Below, one piece after another: positions 16,718 to 24,873 of a DNA stretch of 64,000 nt. The notes beneath the pieces are model-generated. The model was not told where the DNA came from and made no database searches. It saw only the letters and a list, made by a program, of their open reading frames with translations. This stretch comes from DASQHW01 sp963837155. Its GTDB lineage: Bacteria; Actinomycetota; Acidimicrobiia; IMCC26256; PALSA-610. Made by a program: the position numbers and the translations under genes. The stretch is taken from NCBI GenBank assembly GCA_963837155.1, contig CAWIMB010000001.1:62001-126000 (forward strand), given 5' to 3'. The first letter of the stretch is position 1, and every line of letters begins with the position of its first letter.

Positions 16718-18084
16718 TCGTCCTCTCGCATCGCGGCCCCTACAGCTTCGATCGCAACGACGACGGCACGTTCACCGCGCGCCGAGGTGCGGGCGGCATC
16801 GTCAGTGCACTGGGACCCTTGCTCGCCGAGAAGGACGACTCAACGTGGATCGCGGCGGCGATGTCCGATGCCGACCGGGAAGCCGCGCGCGCCGGCGCAA
16901 CCCACGGTCTCGACATGGACCTCCAACTCCTCGTGCTCGATGCCGCGCAGCACCGGATGCATTACGACGTCATCGCGAACGGAGTGCTGTGGTTCCTGTT
17001 TCACGGCCTGTTCGACCGCATCCGTCGGCCCCGCTTCGATATCCACTTCCGCGATGCATGGGACGCGTACGTCGCAGTCAACGAAGCATTCACGAACGCC
17101 GCCACCGAGGGGGCGAAGGAACGCGACGTCGTCCTCGTGCAGGACTACCAGCTGGCGCTCGTCCCCGGCCAGCTTCGCGCTCGCCGTCCTGATCTGCGGG
17201 TCGTGCACTTCACCCACACCCCGTTCTGCGGTCCGGACGACATCACGGTCCTGCCGGACGACGTCGGCGGCGCGTTGTGTTCGGCGCTGGCATCCGGGCC
17301 GGCCGGCTTCCACACGCGCCGCTGGGCGGATGCGTATCGGAGATCGGCCCGCGTCGTGCTCGGCGAGGACGCGACCATCGCCCCGCCATTCGCGGCTTCG
17401 CTCGGCCCCGACGCGGGTGCGCTGGAAGAGGTCGCGGCATCGCCCGCGGCGCGCGCGGCCGCCGGCAAGCTGGCCGATACGGTCGGCGAACGGCTCGTGA
17501 TCATGCGCACCGACCGCATCGAGCCGTCGAAGAACATCGTGCGCGGCTTTCTTGCGTTCGACCGATTGCTCGAAGCGCGGCCGGGCCTGCGCGGCCGGGT
17601 CGTCTTCGTCGCGATGGTGTACCCGTCGCGTCAGGGGATGGCCGAGTATCTCGCGTACACGAGCGAGGTCGCCCAGGCCGTCGAGCGCGTGAACGAACGC
17701 TGGGCGACACGCGACTGGACGCCGATCCTGCTCGACGACCGCGACGACTTCGCCCGGTCGGTGGCAGGGCTCGAGCGCTACGACGTGTTGTTCGTGAACC
17801 CCTTGCGCGACGGCTTGAACCTCGTAGCCAAGGAGGGCCCGGTCTGCAACCGCCGCGACGGCGTGCTGTGCCTGTCTCCGGAAGCGGGCGCGTACGAGGA
17901 GCTTCGATCGGCTGCGATCGCCGTCCATCCCTACGACATCGAGCAGACGGCAGGCGCGCTCGATACCGCGCTCGCGTTGCCGCTCGACCAGCGCGCCAAA
18001 CGCGCCGCCCGCTTGCGCGCGCTCGCAACGGCCCGCACACCAGGCGACTGGCTACACGATCTCGTCCGCCACGCGGGCGAGTAG
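16714..18084 (+). CDS. GT20 trehalose-6-phosphate synthase-like protein
   Basis: GT20 (OtsA-type) retaining glycosyltransferase of 456 residues. Conserved parts: GAGGIVSALGPLL near residue 25, VVHFTHTPFCGPD, the donor-binding arginine/lysine MRTDRIEPSKNI, and FVNPLRDGLNLVAKEGP for the nucleotide. The HDYHL motif of classical OtsA reads QDYQLALVPG here, so the acceptor pocket may differ. The expected product is trehalose-6-phosphate, dephosphorylated by the convergent otsB. Because of the changed motif, another phosphorylated acceptor (glycerol-phosphate, phosphoglycerate) cannot be excluded. It is co-translated with treT through an ATGA overlap and overlaps otsB by 33 bp at the 3' end. Confidence 0.82.
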   Translation: MIVLSHRGPYSFDRNDDGTFTARRGAGGIVSALGPLLAEKDDSTWIAAAMSDADREAARAGATHGLDMDLQLLVLDAAQHRMHYDVIANGVLWFLFHGLFDRIRRPRFDIHFRDAWDAYVAVNEAFTNAATEGAKERDVVLVQDYQLALVPGQLRARRPDLRVVHFTHTPFCGPDDITVLPDDVGGALCSALASGPAGFHTRRWADAYRRSARVVLGEDATIAPPFAASLGPDAGALEEVAASPAARAAAGKLADTVGERLVIMRTDRIEPSKNIVRGFLAFDRLLEARPGLRGRVVFVAMVYPSRQGMAEYLAYTSEVAQAVERVNERWATRDWTPILLDDRDDFARSVAGLERYDVLFVNPLRDGLNLVAKEGPVCNRRDGVLCLSPEAGAYEELRSAAIAVHPYDIEQTAGALDTALALPLDQRAKRAARLRALATARTPGDWLHDLVRHAGE

Positions 18085-18831
18085 CGCGGCCAAGCCCGCG
18101 GGCCCGTCCACGAGGACGTCCACGGATGCGGCGAGCTCCGGCGGCGCTTCGGGCGACTGCACACCGATGCGCACGGCTTGAGCGAGCGCGCCGTCGTCGA
18201 CCGCGGTGGTGAGCGCCGCGAACGCGGGGAGATCGCCGGTGTCGTCGCCCGCGAATGCGCCGACGGCGAATCCCTCGACGAGCGTGCGCGTCGCGTCGCC
18301 CTTGTCGATGCCCACCGGCGGCCGCAGCTCCACCGCCATGCGCGTCCGCAGCTGCGCCAGGCCGTGACGGCCTGCAACTTCTTCCGCGACCGCACGAACC
18401 TCCTCGGCGCGGTCGGGGCTCGGGCGCCAGTGCAACGTCACGCTCACACCCGCCTTCGACTCGACCAGGTCGGCGGGGAGCCGTTCCCGGGCTTCGGATG
18501 TCGCGGCGGCCACCGCGTCGAGATACGGCTCGACGCGGGGGTCGATCGAGCGCGTCTCGCCGATGAGTCGTTCGATGCCGTAGAGGCCCGCATAGGTCAC
18601 GCCCGCAATCGGCACATGCGCAGCCAGGAACTCGACGGGACGGCCGCTCACGATCCCGACCCGCCCGAGCCGCCCGGCCAGCCGGGCGAGCTGCGTGATC
18701 GCCTCCGGCAACGGGCGCGCAGCTTCGGGCCGTTCGACGATCGGTGACAGCGAACCGTCGAAGTCGACGAGCAGCGCCGTGCGGTCGGGCTGCCGAGTCA
18801 GCGCGGCAATCGTTGCGTCGACGTCGAGCAC
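18052..18831 (-). CDS. otsB: Trehalose-6-phosphate phosphatase
   Basis: HAD-superfamily phosphatase of 259 residues. Motif I is DFDGSLSPIVERPEAARP, where DxDGTLxPI is usual; the second Asp of DFD is kept and Thr is replaced by Ser. Motif II is GIVSGRP and motif IV AGDDTGDLPAFAAL, with a cap segment HWRPSPDRAEEVRAVAEE. It converts T6P to trehalose, completing the OtsAB route. It is convergent with the GT20 gene and starts back-to-back with the M20 amidohydrolase, so a bidirectional promoter must lie close to or within the coding ends. Confidence 0.9.
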   Translation of the reverse strand: MLDVDATIAALTRQPDRTALLVDFDGSLSPIVERPEAARPLPEAITQLARLAGRLGRVGIVSGRPVEFLAAHVPIAGVTYAGLYGIERLIGETRSIDPRVEPYLDAVAAATSEARERLPADLVESKAGVSVTLHWRPSPDRAEEVRAVAEEVAGRHGLAQLRTRMAVELRPPVGIDKGDATRTLVEGFAVGAFAGDDTGDLPAFAALTTAVDDGALAQAVRIGVQSPEAPPELAASVDVLVDGPAGLAALLARVADEIV

Positions 18832-19985
18832 GGTGCGACGCTACCGGTATCGACGCCAAGGCAGCCGCCCGCACCACCATCGACAACGCTCGTGCGGCGC
18901 TCGTCGGACTCAGTCACCGCATCCACGCGTGTCCGGAGCTGAAGTTCGAAGAGGAACACTCGAGTGCATGGACGGCCGGGGTGCTCTCCGACGTGGGACT
19001 CGACGTCACCATGGGTGTGTGTGAGCTGCCGACTGCGTTCTCGTGTCGTGTGGGTGACGGTCCGCTCCATCTCGCGATATGCGCCGAATACGACGCGCTC
19101 CCCTCGATCGGGCACGCGTGCGGACACAACGTGATCGCCGCCACGGCCGTCGGTGCGGGCCTCGCGCTCGCGCCGCTCGTCGACGAGCTCGGCATCACGC
19201 TGCATATCGTCGGCACTCCCGCCGAAGAGGGCGGCGGCGGCAAGGTGCTGATGCTCGAGCGGGGCGCGTTCGACGGTGTGCACGCGGCGATGATGGTGCA
19301 TCCGACGCCGAACGAAGACGTGTATCCGCGCGTCACCGCGGTCGCGCATCTCCGCGTGCGGTACACGGGCCGTGAAGCCCACGCCGCGCTCGCGCCACAG
19401 CTTGGCGTCAACGCCGCCGACGCGTTCACCGTCGCGCAGGTCGGGATCGGCTTACTGCGTCAACACCTCCGCGCGACTGACCAGGTCCACGGCGTCGTTA
19501 CCCACGGCGGCGATGTGGCCAACGTCGTGCCGGCGCACACCGAGGGACTCTGGATGGCGCGCGCCCGCACCCTCGACGAGCTCGAAGAGCTGCGTCCGCG
19601 CGTCATGCACTGCTTCGAGGCGGGCGCGCTCGCAACCGGCGCGACGCTTGCCGTCGAGAACGTGAGCCCGGACTACGCGCAGATGGAGCACAACCACGAC
19701 ATGGGAGAGGTCTTCCGAGCGAACGCGGAGGCAATCGGTCGCCCGCCGTCCAATGATGGCGTCGGCACGTTCTCGACCGACATGGGCAACGTGTCGCTCG
19801 CGATGCCGTCGATTCATCCGTGTCTCGGCATCGACACCGCGGGCGCGGTGAATCACCAACCGGAGTTCGCGCAGGCGGCGATCAATGCTTCTGCGGATCG
19901 GGCGGTGACGGAGGGCGCGCTCGGCATGGCCTGGACGGTGATCGATATTGCAACCGGGCCGCTGCGGGACCGCCTGGTCGGCTGA
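18813..19985 (+). CDS. M20-family metallo-amidohydrolase
   Basis: Zinc-dependent amidohydrolase/aminoacylase (M20D, AbgB/HipO-like). Metal-site segments: CPELKFEEEHSS, AICAEYDALPSIGHACGHNVIA, GTPAEEGGGGKVLML, and the late His in DTAGAVNHQPEFAQAAI. The dimerisation domain contains the typical TGREAHAALAPQLGVNAADA. The substrate could be N-acyl amino acids or p-aminobenzoyl-glutamate-like amides. The start is uncertain: the open frame reaches 18744 but overlaps otsB; TTG 18813 gives about 390 residues and is the shortest in-frame start that keeps the N-terminal helix. No ATG or GTG lies closer. Confidence 0.88.
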   Translation: MRRRRARCDATGIDAKAAARTTIDNARAALVGLSHRIHACPELKFEEEHSSAWTAGVLSDVGLDVTMGVCELPTAFSCRVGDGPLHLAICAEYDALPSIGHACGHNVIAATAVGAGLALAPLVDELGITLHIVGTPAEEGGGGKVLMLERGAFDGVHAAMMVHPTPNEDVYPRVTAVAHLRVRYTGREAHAALAPQLGVNAADAFTVAQVGIGLLRQHLRATDQVHGVVTHGGDVANVVPAHTEGLWMARARTLDELEELRPRVMHCFEAGALATGATLAVENVSPDYAQMEHNHDMGEVFRANAEAIGRPPSNDGVGTFSTDMGNVSLAMPSIHPCLGIDTAGAVNHQPEFAQAAINASADRAVTEGALGMAWTVIDIATGPLRDRLVG

Positions 19986-19996
19986 TCGCGACCCGG

Positions 19997-20539
19997 CTAG
20001 GCGTGGCCCACGACCACGATGCAGTCCACTTCGGACTGGATCACTTGCGGCGCGGGTGAGGGGTAGGCCCCGGCGTTGGTTCCCTGGCCGACCGCAAGAA
20101 CCAGGGCCGCGGCCTCGCGTTGGAACGCCGGCTTGCACAGCACGGAGTTGCCCTGCTGGTTGTGACCCGTCCAGTTGTTCGCGTCCTGCGGCTGGCTTGT
20201 GTATTGCTTCGTCTTCAAGCTGTCCGCCATCTTCGCCGCTTCGCCGGACTTCGCGCCCCCGTTGAGCACGATGATCCGGAGCTCGGCGGGCGCCTTGGCA
20301 GGAGTGGTCGGCACGGTCGTGGTGGTCGATTCGGCGGATGGCACCGTCGTGGTCGTCTTCGGCTTCGACTTCGTCGTGGTGGTCGCCGCACCGACGGGAC
20401 GCTTCGTATCGTTGTCGACCTGCTGCAGGAGCACGATGCCGATGACGACCGCGAGCCCGATCAGCAGCACGCCCTTCGCAGCGGCGAATCCCGCGCCGCG
20501 CGCAACGTCGCCACTGCTGTTCCCGGGCGTCCGGCTCAT
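19997..20539 (-). CDS. Membrane-anchored LytR_C-domain protein
   Basis: 180 residues: short cytoplasmic tail, one membrane helix (KGVLLIGLAVVIGIVLLQQV, about residues 21-42), a threonine/lysine/proline-rich linker (about 50-83), and an extracellular LytR_C domain (ELRIIVLNGGAKSGEAAKMADSLKTK... to VDCIVVVGHA). This layout matches M. tuberculosis VirR (Rv0431), which affects envelope integrity and works with LCP-type ligases. The upstream gene on the same strand is DUF3263, as in M. tuberculosis (Rv0430-Rv0431), so the pair is likely one operon. Confidence 0.88.
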   Translation of the reverse strand: MSRTPGNSSGDVARGAGFAAAKGVLLIGLAVVIGIVLLQQVDNDTKRPVGAATTTTKSKPKTTTTVPSAESTTTTVPTTPAKAPAELRIIVLNGGAKSGEAAKMADSLKTKQYTSQPQDANNWTGHNQQGNSVLCKPAFQREAAALVLAVGQGTNAGAYPSPAPQVIQSEVDCIVVVGHA

Positions 20540-20575
20540 GAGGTCATTCTGCCTTGTCGGCTGGTCGTAGCGGGG

Positions 20576-20834
20576 TCACCGCGTACCGGGATCGGCGCGC
20601 CTACCCTCGATTCGGCCGCGACGGGCTTGCTCACGCCTTCGACGCAGCCGCCGTACGGTCAACGGGTCGTACGACAACGCTTCCGCCCGGTCGATCAACG
20701 CGTGCAGCGCGCGGTAGTACGTGCTGGCAGCCATCGCGAAGCGCGCGCGGATCTCGTCGTTCTTGCGGGCCGGAAGCTGCCACCACGCCGCGCTCGAAGT
20801 CGAGCACCGCGTGGTCGTGCGGGGTCAGCTCCAT
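20576..20834 (-). CDS. DUF3263 protein (one frameshift)
   Basis: Small conserved actinobacterial protein with a helix-turn-helix-like composition. It begins MELTPHDHAVLDFERG at 20834 and must then shift frame near 20785 to read WWQLPARKNDEIRARFAMAA, STYYRALHALIDRAEALSYD and PLTVRRLRRR, ending at 20576. Both parts are standard DUF3263; deleting one base (GGCG to GGG) restores the usual FERGWW junction. Only the N-terminal piece is intact in one frame. It lies upstream of and probably in operon with the LytR_C gene. The function is unknown. Confidence 0.75.
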
Positions 20835-20989
20835 TGGGTGACGATCCTGGTCGTTACGCGGGCGAAATACAAGCATCTCCGTTTGCACCGGCTTGCTCCC
20901 GGCATTTTCAGTGCACGTGGTCGAGTGCGATGCTGGGTACCGGTTGCATGATGACGTTCGGGGGGCCCTTCGTGGGACATGGGGCGGGA

Positions 20990-21625
20990 ATGCACGCCGT
21001 GCTGGGAGCAGTCGCGCTGTCCCTCGTTACCGGCGTCGGGTGCTCCTCGTCTCCGCGGCATTCCGTCAGTGGTTCCGGCACAACGATTCAGGAATCGACC
21101 TCGAGCGCGCCGGCCTCCACCACCACGACGCGACGGGCAGCGAAAAAGCGAACCACGACGACCACGATCGCCGTCGCCACGACAGTCCCGAGGGCAACGG
21201 CTTCGACGACCGGCACGCAAGCGCCTTCGCCTGTGCAACCCGCAGGAACCCCCTATGCGCCACCGGCGACGGTCGCCGTGATTCCACACGTGATCCCCAC
21301 GACCTACTCCGCGCCAAACGTGAGCAGCACGAAGTCGCTCGGCTGCACCAAGATCGGCGCGAATACGTGGACGGCGAAGATGAGTCTCGTCTTGAGCGGC
21401 GGCGCCGCATGGGTGCCGACCGGCTCGTACACGCTGCTCGGAGGCACGTCGACGCTCGAAGGAGGCAGCGTGCGCGTGACGCTCACGTCCAGAATGGTCG
21501 GCGGCGACGGCCCGATCTCTTCGATTTCGTTCTCGACGGTTCGGGTAATCGCGCAGCCCTCGTCCGGCGCGACACAAAAGACCGTGTCGTTCTCTGCGCT
21601 GACGATTCCTTGCCCCCACGACTGA
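20990..21625 (+). CDS. Putative secreted protein/lipoprotein with Thr-rich linker
   Basis: About 211 residues. A hydrophobic signal (AVLGAVALSLVTGVGCSSS) puts a cysteine after a weak lipobox. A serine/threonine/arginine-lysine-rich low-complexity linker follows (about residues 30-85), then a compact C-terminal domain with two cysteines (LGCTKIGANTW ... TIPCPHD). The domain family is not recognised; it may be an adhesive or envelope-associated module. ATG 20990 with GGGGCGGGA immediately upstream is preferred, though ATG 20951 is in frame. The frame is open much further upstream but that part looks like noise. Confidence 0.65.
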   Translation: MHAVLGAVALSLVTGVGCSSSPRHSVSGSGTTIQESTSSAPASTTTTRRAAKKRTTTTTIAVATTVPRATASTTGTQAPSPVQPAGTPYAPPATVAVIPHVIPTTYSAPNVSSTKSLGCTKIGANTWTAKMSLVLSGGAAWVPTGSYTLLGGTSTLEGGSVRVTLTSRMVGGDGPISSISFSTVRVIAQPSSGATQKTVSFSALTIPCPHD

Positions 21626-21647
21626 AGCGTGGCAATCATTCTGACGC

Positions 21648-22301
21648 GTGGGCACCGTCGTCTCCGTCATGGACCGCTCGAGTTGGACCGCACGAACCGA
21701 CAACATCGTCGTCGTCGACGCGGAACAACAGACGCTGACATGGGTTCCGCGCGACCTGTGGTCACCAATGCTCGGCAACCGGATCAACATCGCGTACCAG
21801 CAGGGCGGACACGCGATGCTGCTCGCCGCGCTCGTCGAACAGGGTCAAGCCGTCGACGAAGGGCTCTGCCTGCTCCGCGATGCCGTCGGAAACGCGCTAC
21901 GCAACGTGTCGGTGCGAGTGCCGGTCGAAGAGCGGCTTCGGCTTTGGTATCCGATGGAACCCGAGCGAGAGATCGAGGACGGCAGGAAGCTGGTGGAGTT
22001 CAACCCGCCGAGCGAAGTTCTTTCCGGCGAGCGGATCCACCAGTGGCTCGGAGCGCGATACGCCGTGGATCGCAGCGGTACTGATTTCACGCGTATCCGC
22101 CGTCAACAGGTATTCGTGCGCCAGCTGATCGAGGACGGCTTCGACTTCACGCGAGCGCTCGCGGACCCCGCCCTGATCTCGATGACCAGCGACGGGGCTC
22201 CCGAAGAACTGCGCCAGGTGCGCGCCGACTGGAGGCACGCGGTCATCGACGACGTCGTGCCCGAGAAGATCGACGGAAAGGCCGTACTCGTCCGACGCTG
22301 A
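21648..22301 (+). CDS. LCP (LytR-CpsA-Psr)-like protein without membrane anchor
   Basis: 217 residues from GTG 21648. The first half carries LCP features: ARTDNIVVVDAEQQTLTWVP with the Arg and Asp positions, PRDLW, then NRINIAYQQGGHAMLLAALV. LCP enzymes transfer lipid-linked glycans to cell-wall peptidoglycan. Unlike normal members it has no N-terminal membrane helix, and the second half (WYPMEPEREIEDGRKLVEFN onwards) does not follow the family clearly. It lies beside LytR_C and a glycosyltransferase, which supports a glycan-related role. It could instead be a cytosolic relative with another substrate. Confidence 0.5.
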   Translation: MGTVVSVMDRSSWTARTDNIVVVDAEQQTLTWVPRDLWSPMLGNRINIAYQQGGHAMLLAALVEQGQAVDEGLCLLRDAVGNALRNVSVRVPVEERLRLWYPMEPEREIEDGRKLVEFNPPSEVLSGERIHQWLGARYAVDRSGTDFTRIRRQQVFVRQLIEDGFDFTRALADPALISMTSDGAPEELRQVRADWRHAVIDDVVPEKIDGKAVLVRR

Positions 22302-22326
22302 GAACCGCGACGACGGGTAAGCGCGT

Positions 22327-23288
22327 TCACTGGAGGTCGGAGGTGTGCACCCGGTGAGCGAATTTCGCGAGCCACTCCGACAACGCGGCTTGGTCCCACG
22401 GGTGGCGCCGGCGGTGCTCGAGCCTTGGAATCAGCAGCGGCCAGGCTGCCGACCCCAGCAGCGCGCCCGCGAGCGTCCAGCCGCGACGCTGGCGCGCAAG
22501 GTCGCGGAACCAGCCGGCACGTTGACGAGCCAGCCGCGCCATCGCTCGTCGTCGGGGAACCCCGTACTGGTACACGAGGCTCGTGTTCGAGACGGTCCAC
22601 ATCCGAATCCGGCAGAGTGATTCGCGCTCGACTGAACCCTCGCGCGTGGAGGAACACCGCATCCGGCACGAACACCAGCCTCCAGCCGCGGGCTCGCGCC
22701 GCGCCGAGAAAGGTCGACGTCTTCGCAATACATGAAGAAGCCGGGATCGAAACCGCCGATTTCGAACAACCACTCGCGCCGATACAGCGCCGCGGTCCCC
22801 GGGAGCCAATCAACGAGTCGGGGAGCACATGCGGGCGGCTCGTCCGATACGGGCGTCGACACCAGCTGCGCGCCGGCCATGAACGTGTCACCATCCTGTT
22901 CGAGCGCGCCGCGAGCCGCGCCACCGTCTCCGGCCTCGTCACGCCGTCAGGGTTGAAGACTCCGACGAGTGGCGCCGTCGTGCGCGACACACCGAGATTG
23001 ACACCCGCTGCGAATCCGAGATTCCGTCGCGACGCAACCGAGATGATCCGGGCCGATGGAAACGAGCGCACGAGCTCGGACCGGGCCGTCATCGCCGTGG
23101 ACGCAGGAGACGCGTTCTGCACGAGCACGACCCGCCCAGCCGGTTCCCATCGAAACGGCCAGCGCACGTATCGACCGCACCACGACGTTCGGAGCGTCAC
23201 GATGGACCAGCACCACGAGATCGATTCGAGCCAAGAGCGCGCGATCCAACTCGGATCTCTGGTCGGGGTGATCCCCGAGCGGCGTCAT
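22327..23288 (-). pseudogene. GT2 glycosyltransferase, broken by several frameshifts
   Basis: Rhamnosyltransferase-like family 2 protein spread over all three minus frames. The N-terminus starts at ATG 23288 (IDLVVLVHRDAPNVVVRSI). It then shifts to RVVLVQNASPAS ... NLGFAAGVNLGVS ... FNPDGVTRPETV, then PGTAALYRREWLFEIGGFDP/FFMYCEDVDLS, then WRLVFVPDAVFLHARGF. It ends in VSNTSLVYQYGVPRRRAMAR and a short tail to 22327. All catalytic landmarks (NPDG for DxD, EDVDL) survive, so the loss is recent or artificial. At least four shifts in 960 bp is far denser than anywhere else in the window, so a real pseudogene is possible. Confidence 0.7.
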
Positions 23289-23360
23289 CCTCCGGCTCCT
23301 TCGCCCGCAAGCGCAGGCCGAGGGAAGTTAGCGCTTGCCCCGGAGCGCGCGTGCAGCGCG

Positions 23361-24629
23361 TCACGGGCGGCCGGTGACCGAGAGGGTGCCGTTCGAGTGC
23401 CACACGACGGTGGCGACGTGCATGCGCCGTGGCTGGTGGATGCTGGTGTTCGCGCGGTACTCGCCTGGCCAGTACGACGCGTACGCGAGGCGGAGGTTGC
23501 CGCTGAGGTCGACGATCGCGTTCGCGCCACCCGGGCCGGTTTCCCGCGCGGTGCTCTTCATCAACGGACTCGCGCTCATGCGTTTGCACGGCCCGGCCGG
23601 CCCGGAGCAGCGCGGATAGCCGGTGGCGTAGCGACTGTGGCCCGCGCGGTCGGCAGCGAACGAGTTCGCGGAGTAGAAGAGATACCAATGCGAGTGCCAG
23701 GAGACCATCGAGGGGTTCTCGATGGTCTGGCCCTCCCATGACCCCTCGTTCGTCTTGAGCAGCGTCTGGATCCCGCCCGTCATGTGCCCCGTCGAGTCGA
23801 GCCGGACCGTCTTCAACGACGACGGGTACCCCTTGACGCCGGGCCGGCTGCGGCGGCCACTCGCCTTCCAGGTCAGCCACGTGTGGCCGGTCGACGGATC
23901 GACGTAGGGCGACGGGTCGATGCTGCCAGCGGGGTCGGGGTCGCAGTAGAGCGCGTGGCTGCCGGTGATATCGCGGAACGGACCGAGCGGGCTCGCCGAT
24001 GACGCGACGGTGAGGCAGTAGCGACCGAAACCGTCTGGGTCGACGGTGCCGTCGTCGAGGCGCGTTGACTTCTGGACGCCCGCGTATGCGTACCAACGCG
24101 TGCCGATCTGGATGACGCCGACGGCCCAGTAGCTGCGGCGCACCCACGGGGAATGCGCCACGCCGACGCCCCACGAGGCGGGTCGCACGAGCGCGTCGTT
24201 CAAGTTCCAGATGTCGCCCACACTCTGCTTCGACGTGCGGATCTCCGCCGGAATACTCGAATCGTGGCGCGGGTCGGGACCGCCCAGCCACGGCGCCGCG
24301 GAATTCGACCAGCGCTGGTGGATCGTCCAGTGCTCGAGGTCGGGCGACGTGAGCACACCGAGGTAGCGGCCGCCGGCGCCCGACGAGTAGGCGTAGTAGG
24401 TGCCGCCGACGCGCACGACGTGGGGGTCGGCGAACTGGCCGCGCCACGACCGACCCGCCTCGAACCAGCCGTAGTTTCCCGCGGTCGCGTTCGAGGCATC
24501 GGTCGCTGGCGGGCCACTGGCCCCAGCCACCGCGCTGCTGCCGAGCGCCGCGAGGATCAGGGCCACGGCCGCCGCGATCGCGCGGCCGAAGATCCGAGAT
24601 CGAGGCGCGCGCCGACTCGCTGTGCCCAT
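23361..24629 (-). CDS. Secreted glycoside hydrolase, GH43-like five-bladed propeller
   Basis: 422 residues from ATG 24629. Signal peptide (RIFGRAIAAAVALILAALGSSAVAGASG) followed by a single propeller domain. The catalytic aspartate segment is QFADPHVVRVGGTYYAYSSG, typical of GH43 arabinanases/xylosidases. SIDPSPYVDPSTGHTWLTWK holds the second Asp, and EGQTIENPSMV a Glu in the position of the general acid. The substrate is probably an arabinose- or xylose-containing polysaccharide outside the cell. The open frame upstream of 24629 has non-coding texture. The gene stands alone with no sugar transporter or regulator beside it. Confidence 0.85.
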   Translation of the reverse strand: MGTASRRAPRSRIFGRAIAAAVALILAALGSSAVAGASGPPATDASNATAGNYGWFEAGRSWRGQFADPHVVRVGGTYYAYSSGAGGRYLGVLTSPDLEHWTIHQRWSNSAAPWLGGPDPRHDSSIPAEIRTSKQSVGDIWNLNDALVRPASWGVGVAHSPWVRRSYWAVGVIQIGTRWYAYAGVQKSTRLDDGTVDPDGFGRYCLTVASSASPLGPFRDITGSHALYCDPDPAGSIDPSPYVDPSTGHTWLTWKASGRRSRPGVKGYPSSLKTVRLDSTGHMTGGIQTLLKTNEGSWEGQTIENPSMVSWHSHWYLFYSANSFAADRAGHSRYATGYPRCSGPAGPCKRMSASPLMKSTARETGPGGANAIVDLSGNLRLAYASYWPGEYRANTSIHQPRRMHVATVVWHSNGTLSVTGRP

Positions 24630-24873
24630 CACGCTGGTGATTGTCGGCACAGGTGGCCCAAAGATGGAGTGCGAGGCGCCATGAGCTGCCGATCGGGCTC
24701 GGGGGGTCTCGATGCGATCGCTCTCCAGATTCTCTCCAGCTCTTCTCCAAGCCGGCGACGAGCCCGCAGGCGCATCGTTACGGGCATGACGAACGTGCGC
24801 TCGCATCGCAACGGCCGAGCGGCCGAACGCGACGTCGCTGCCACGCGGGCCGTGCTCGACGGCGCGGCGGGCG

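Noticed and set aside
20120..21625. A single 501-codon plus frame
   Set aside because: Only the last ~212 codons have a signal peptide and domain texture; the rest is antisense to the LytR_C and DUF3263 genes.
24630..24785. A possible longer N-terminus of GH43 (frame open to 25154)
   Set aside because: The signal peptide at 24629 is clear and the upstream frame is antisense to azlC.
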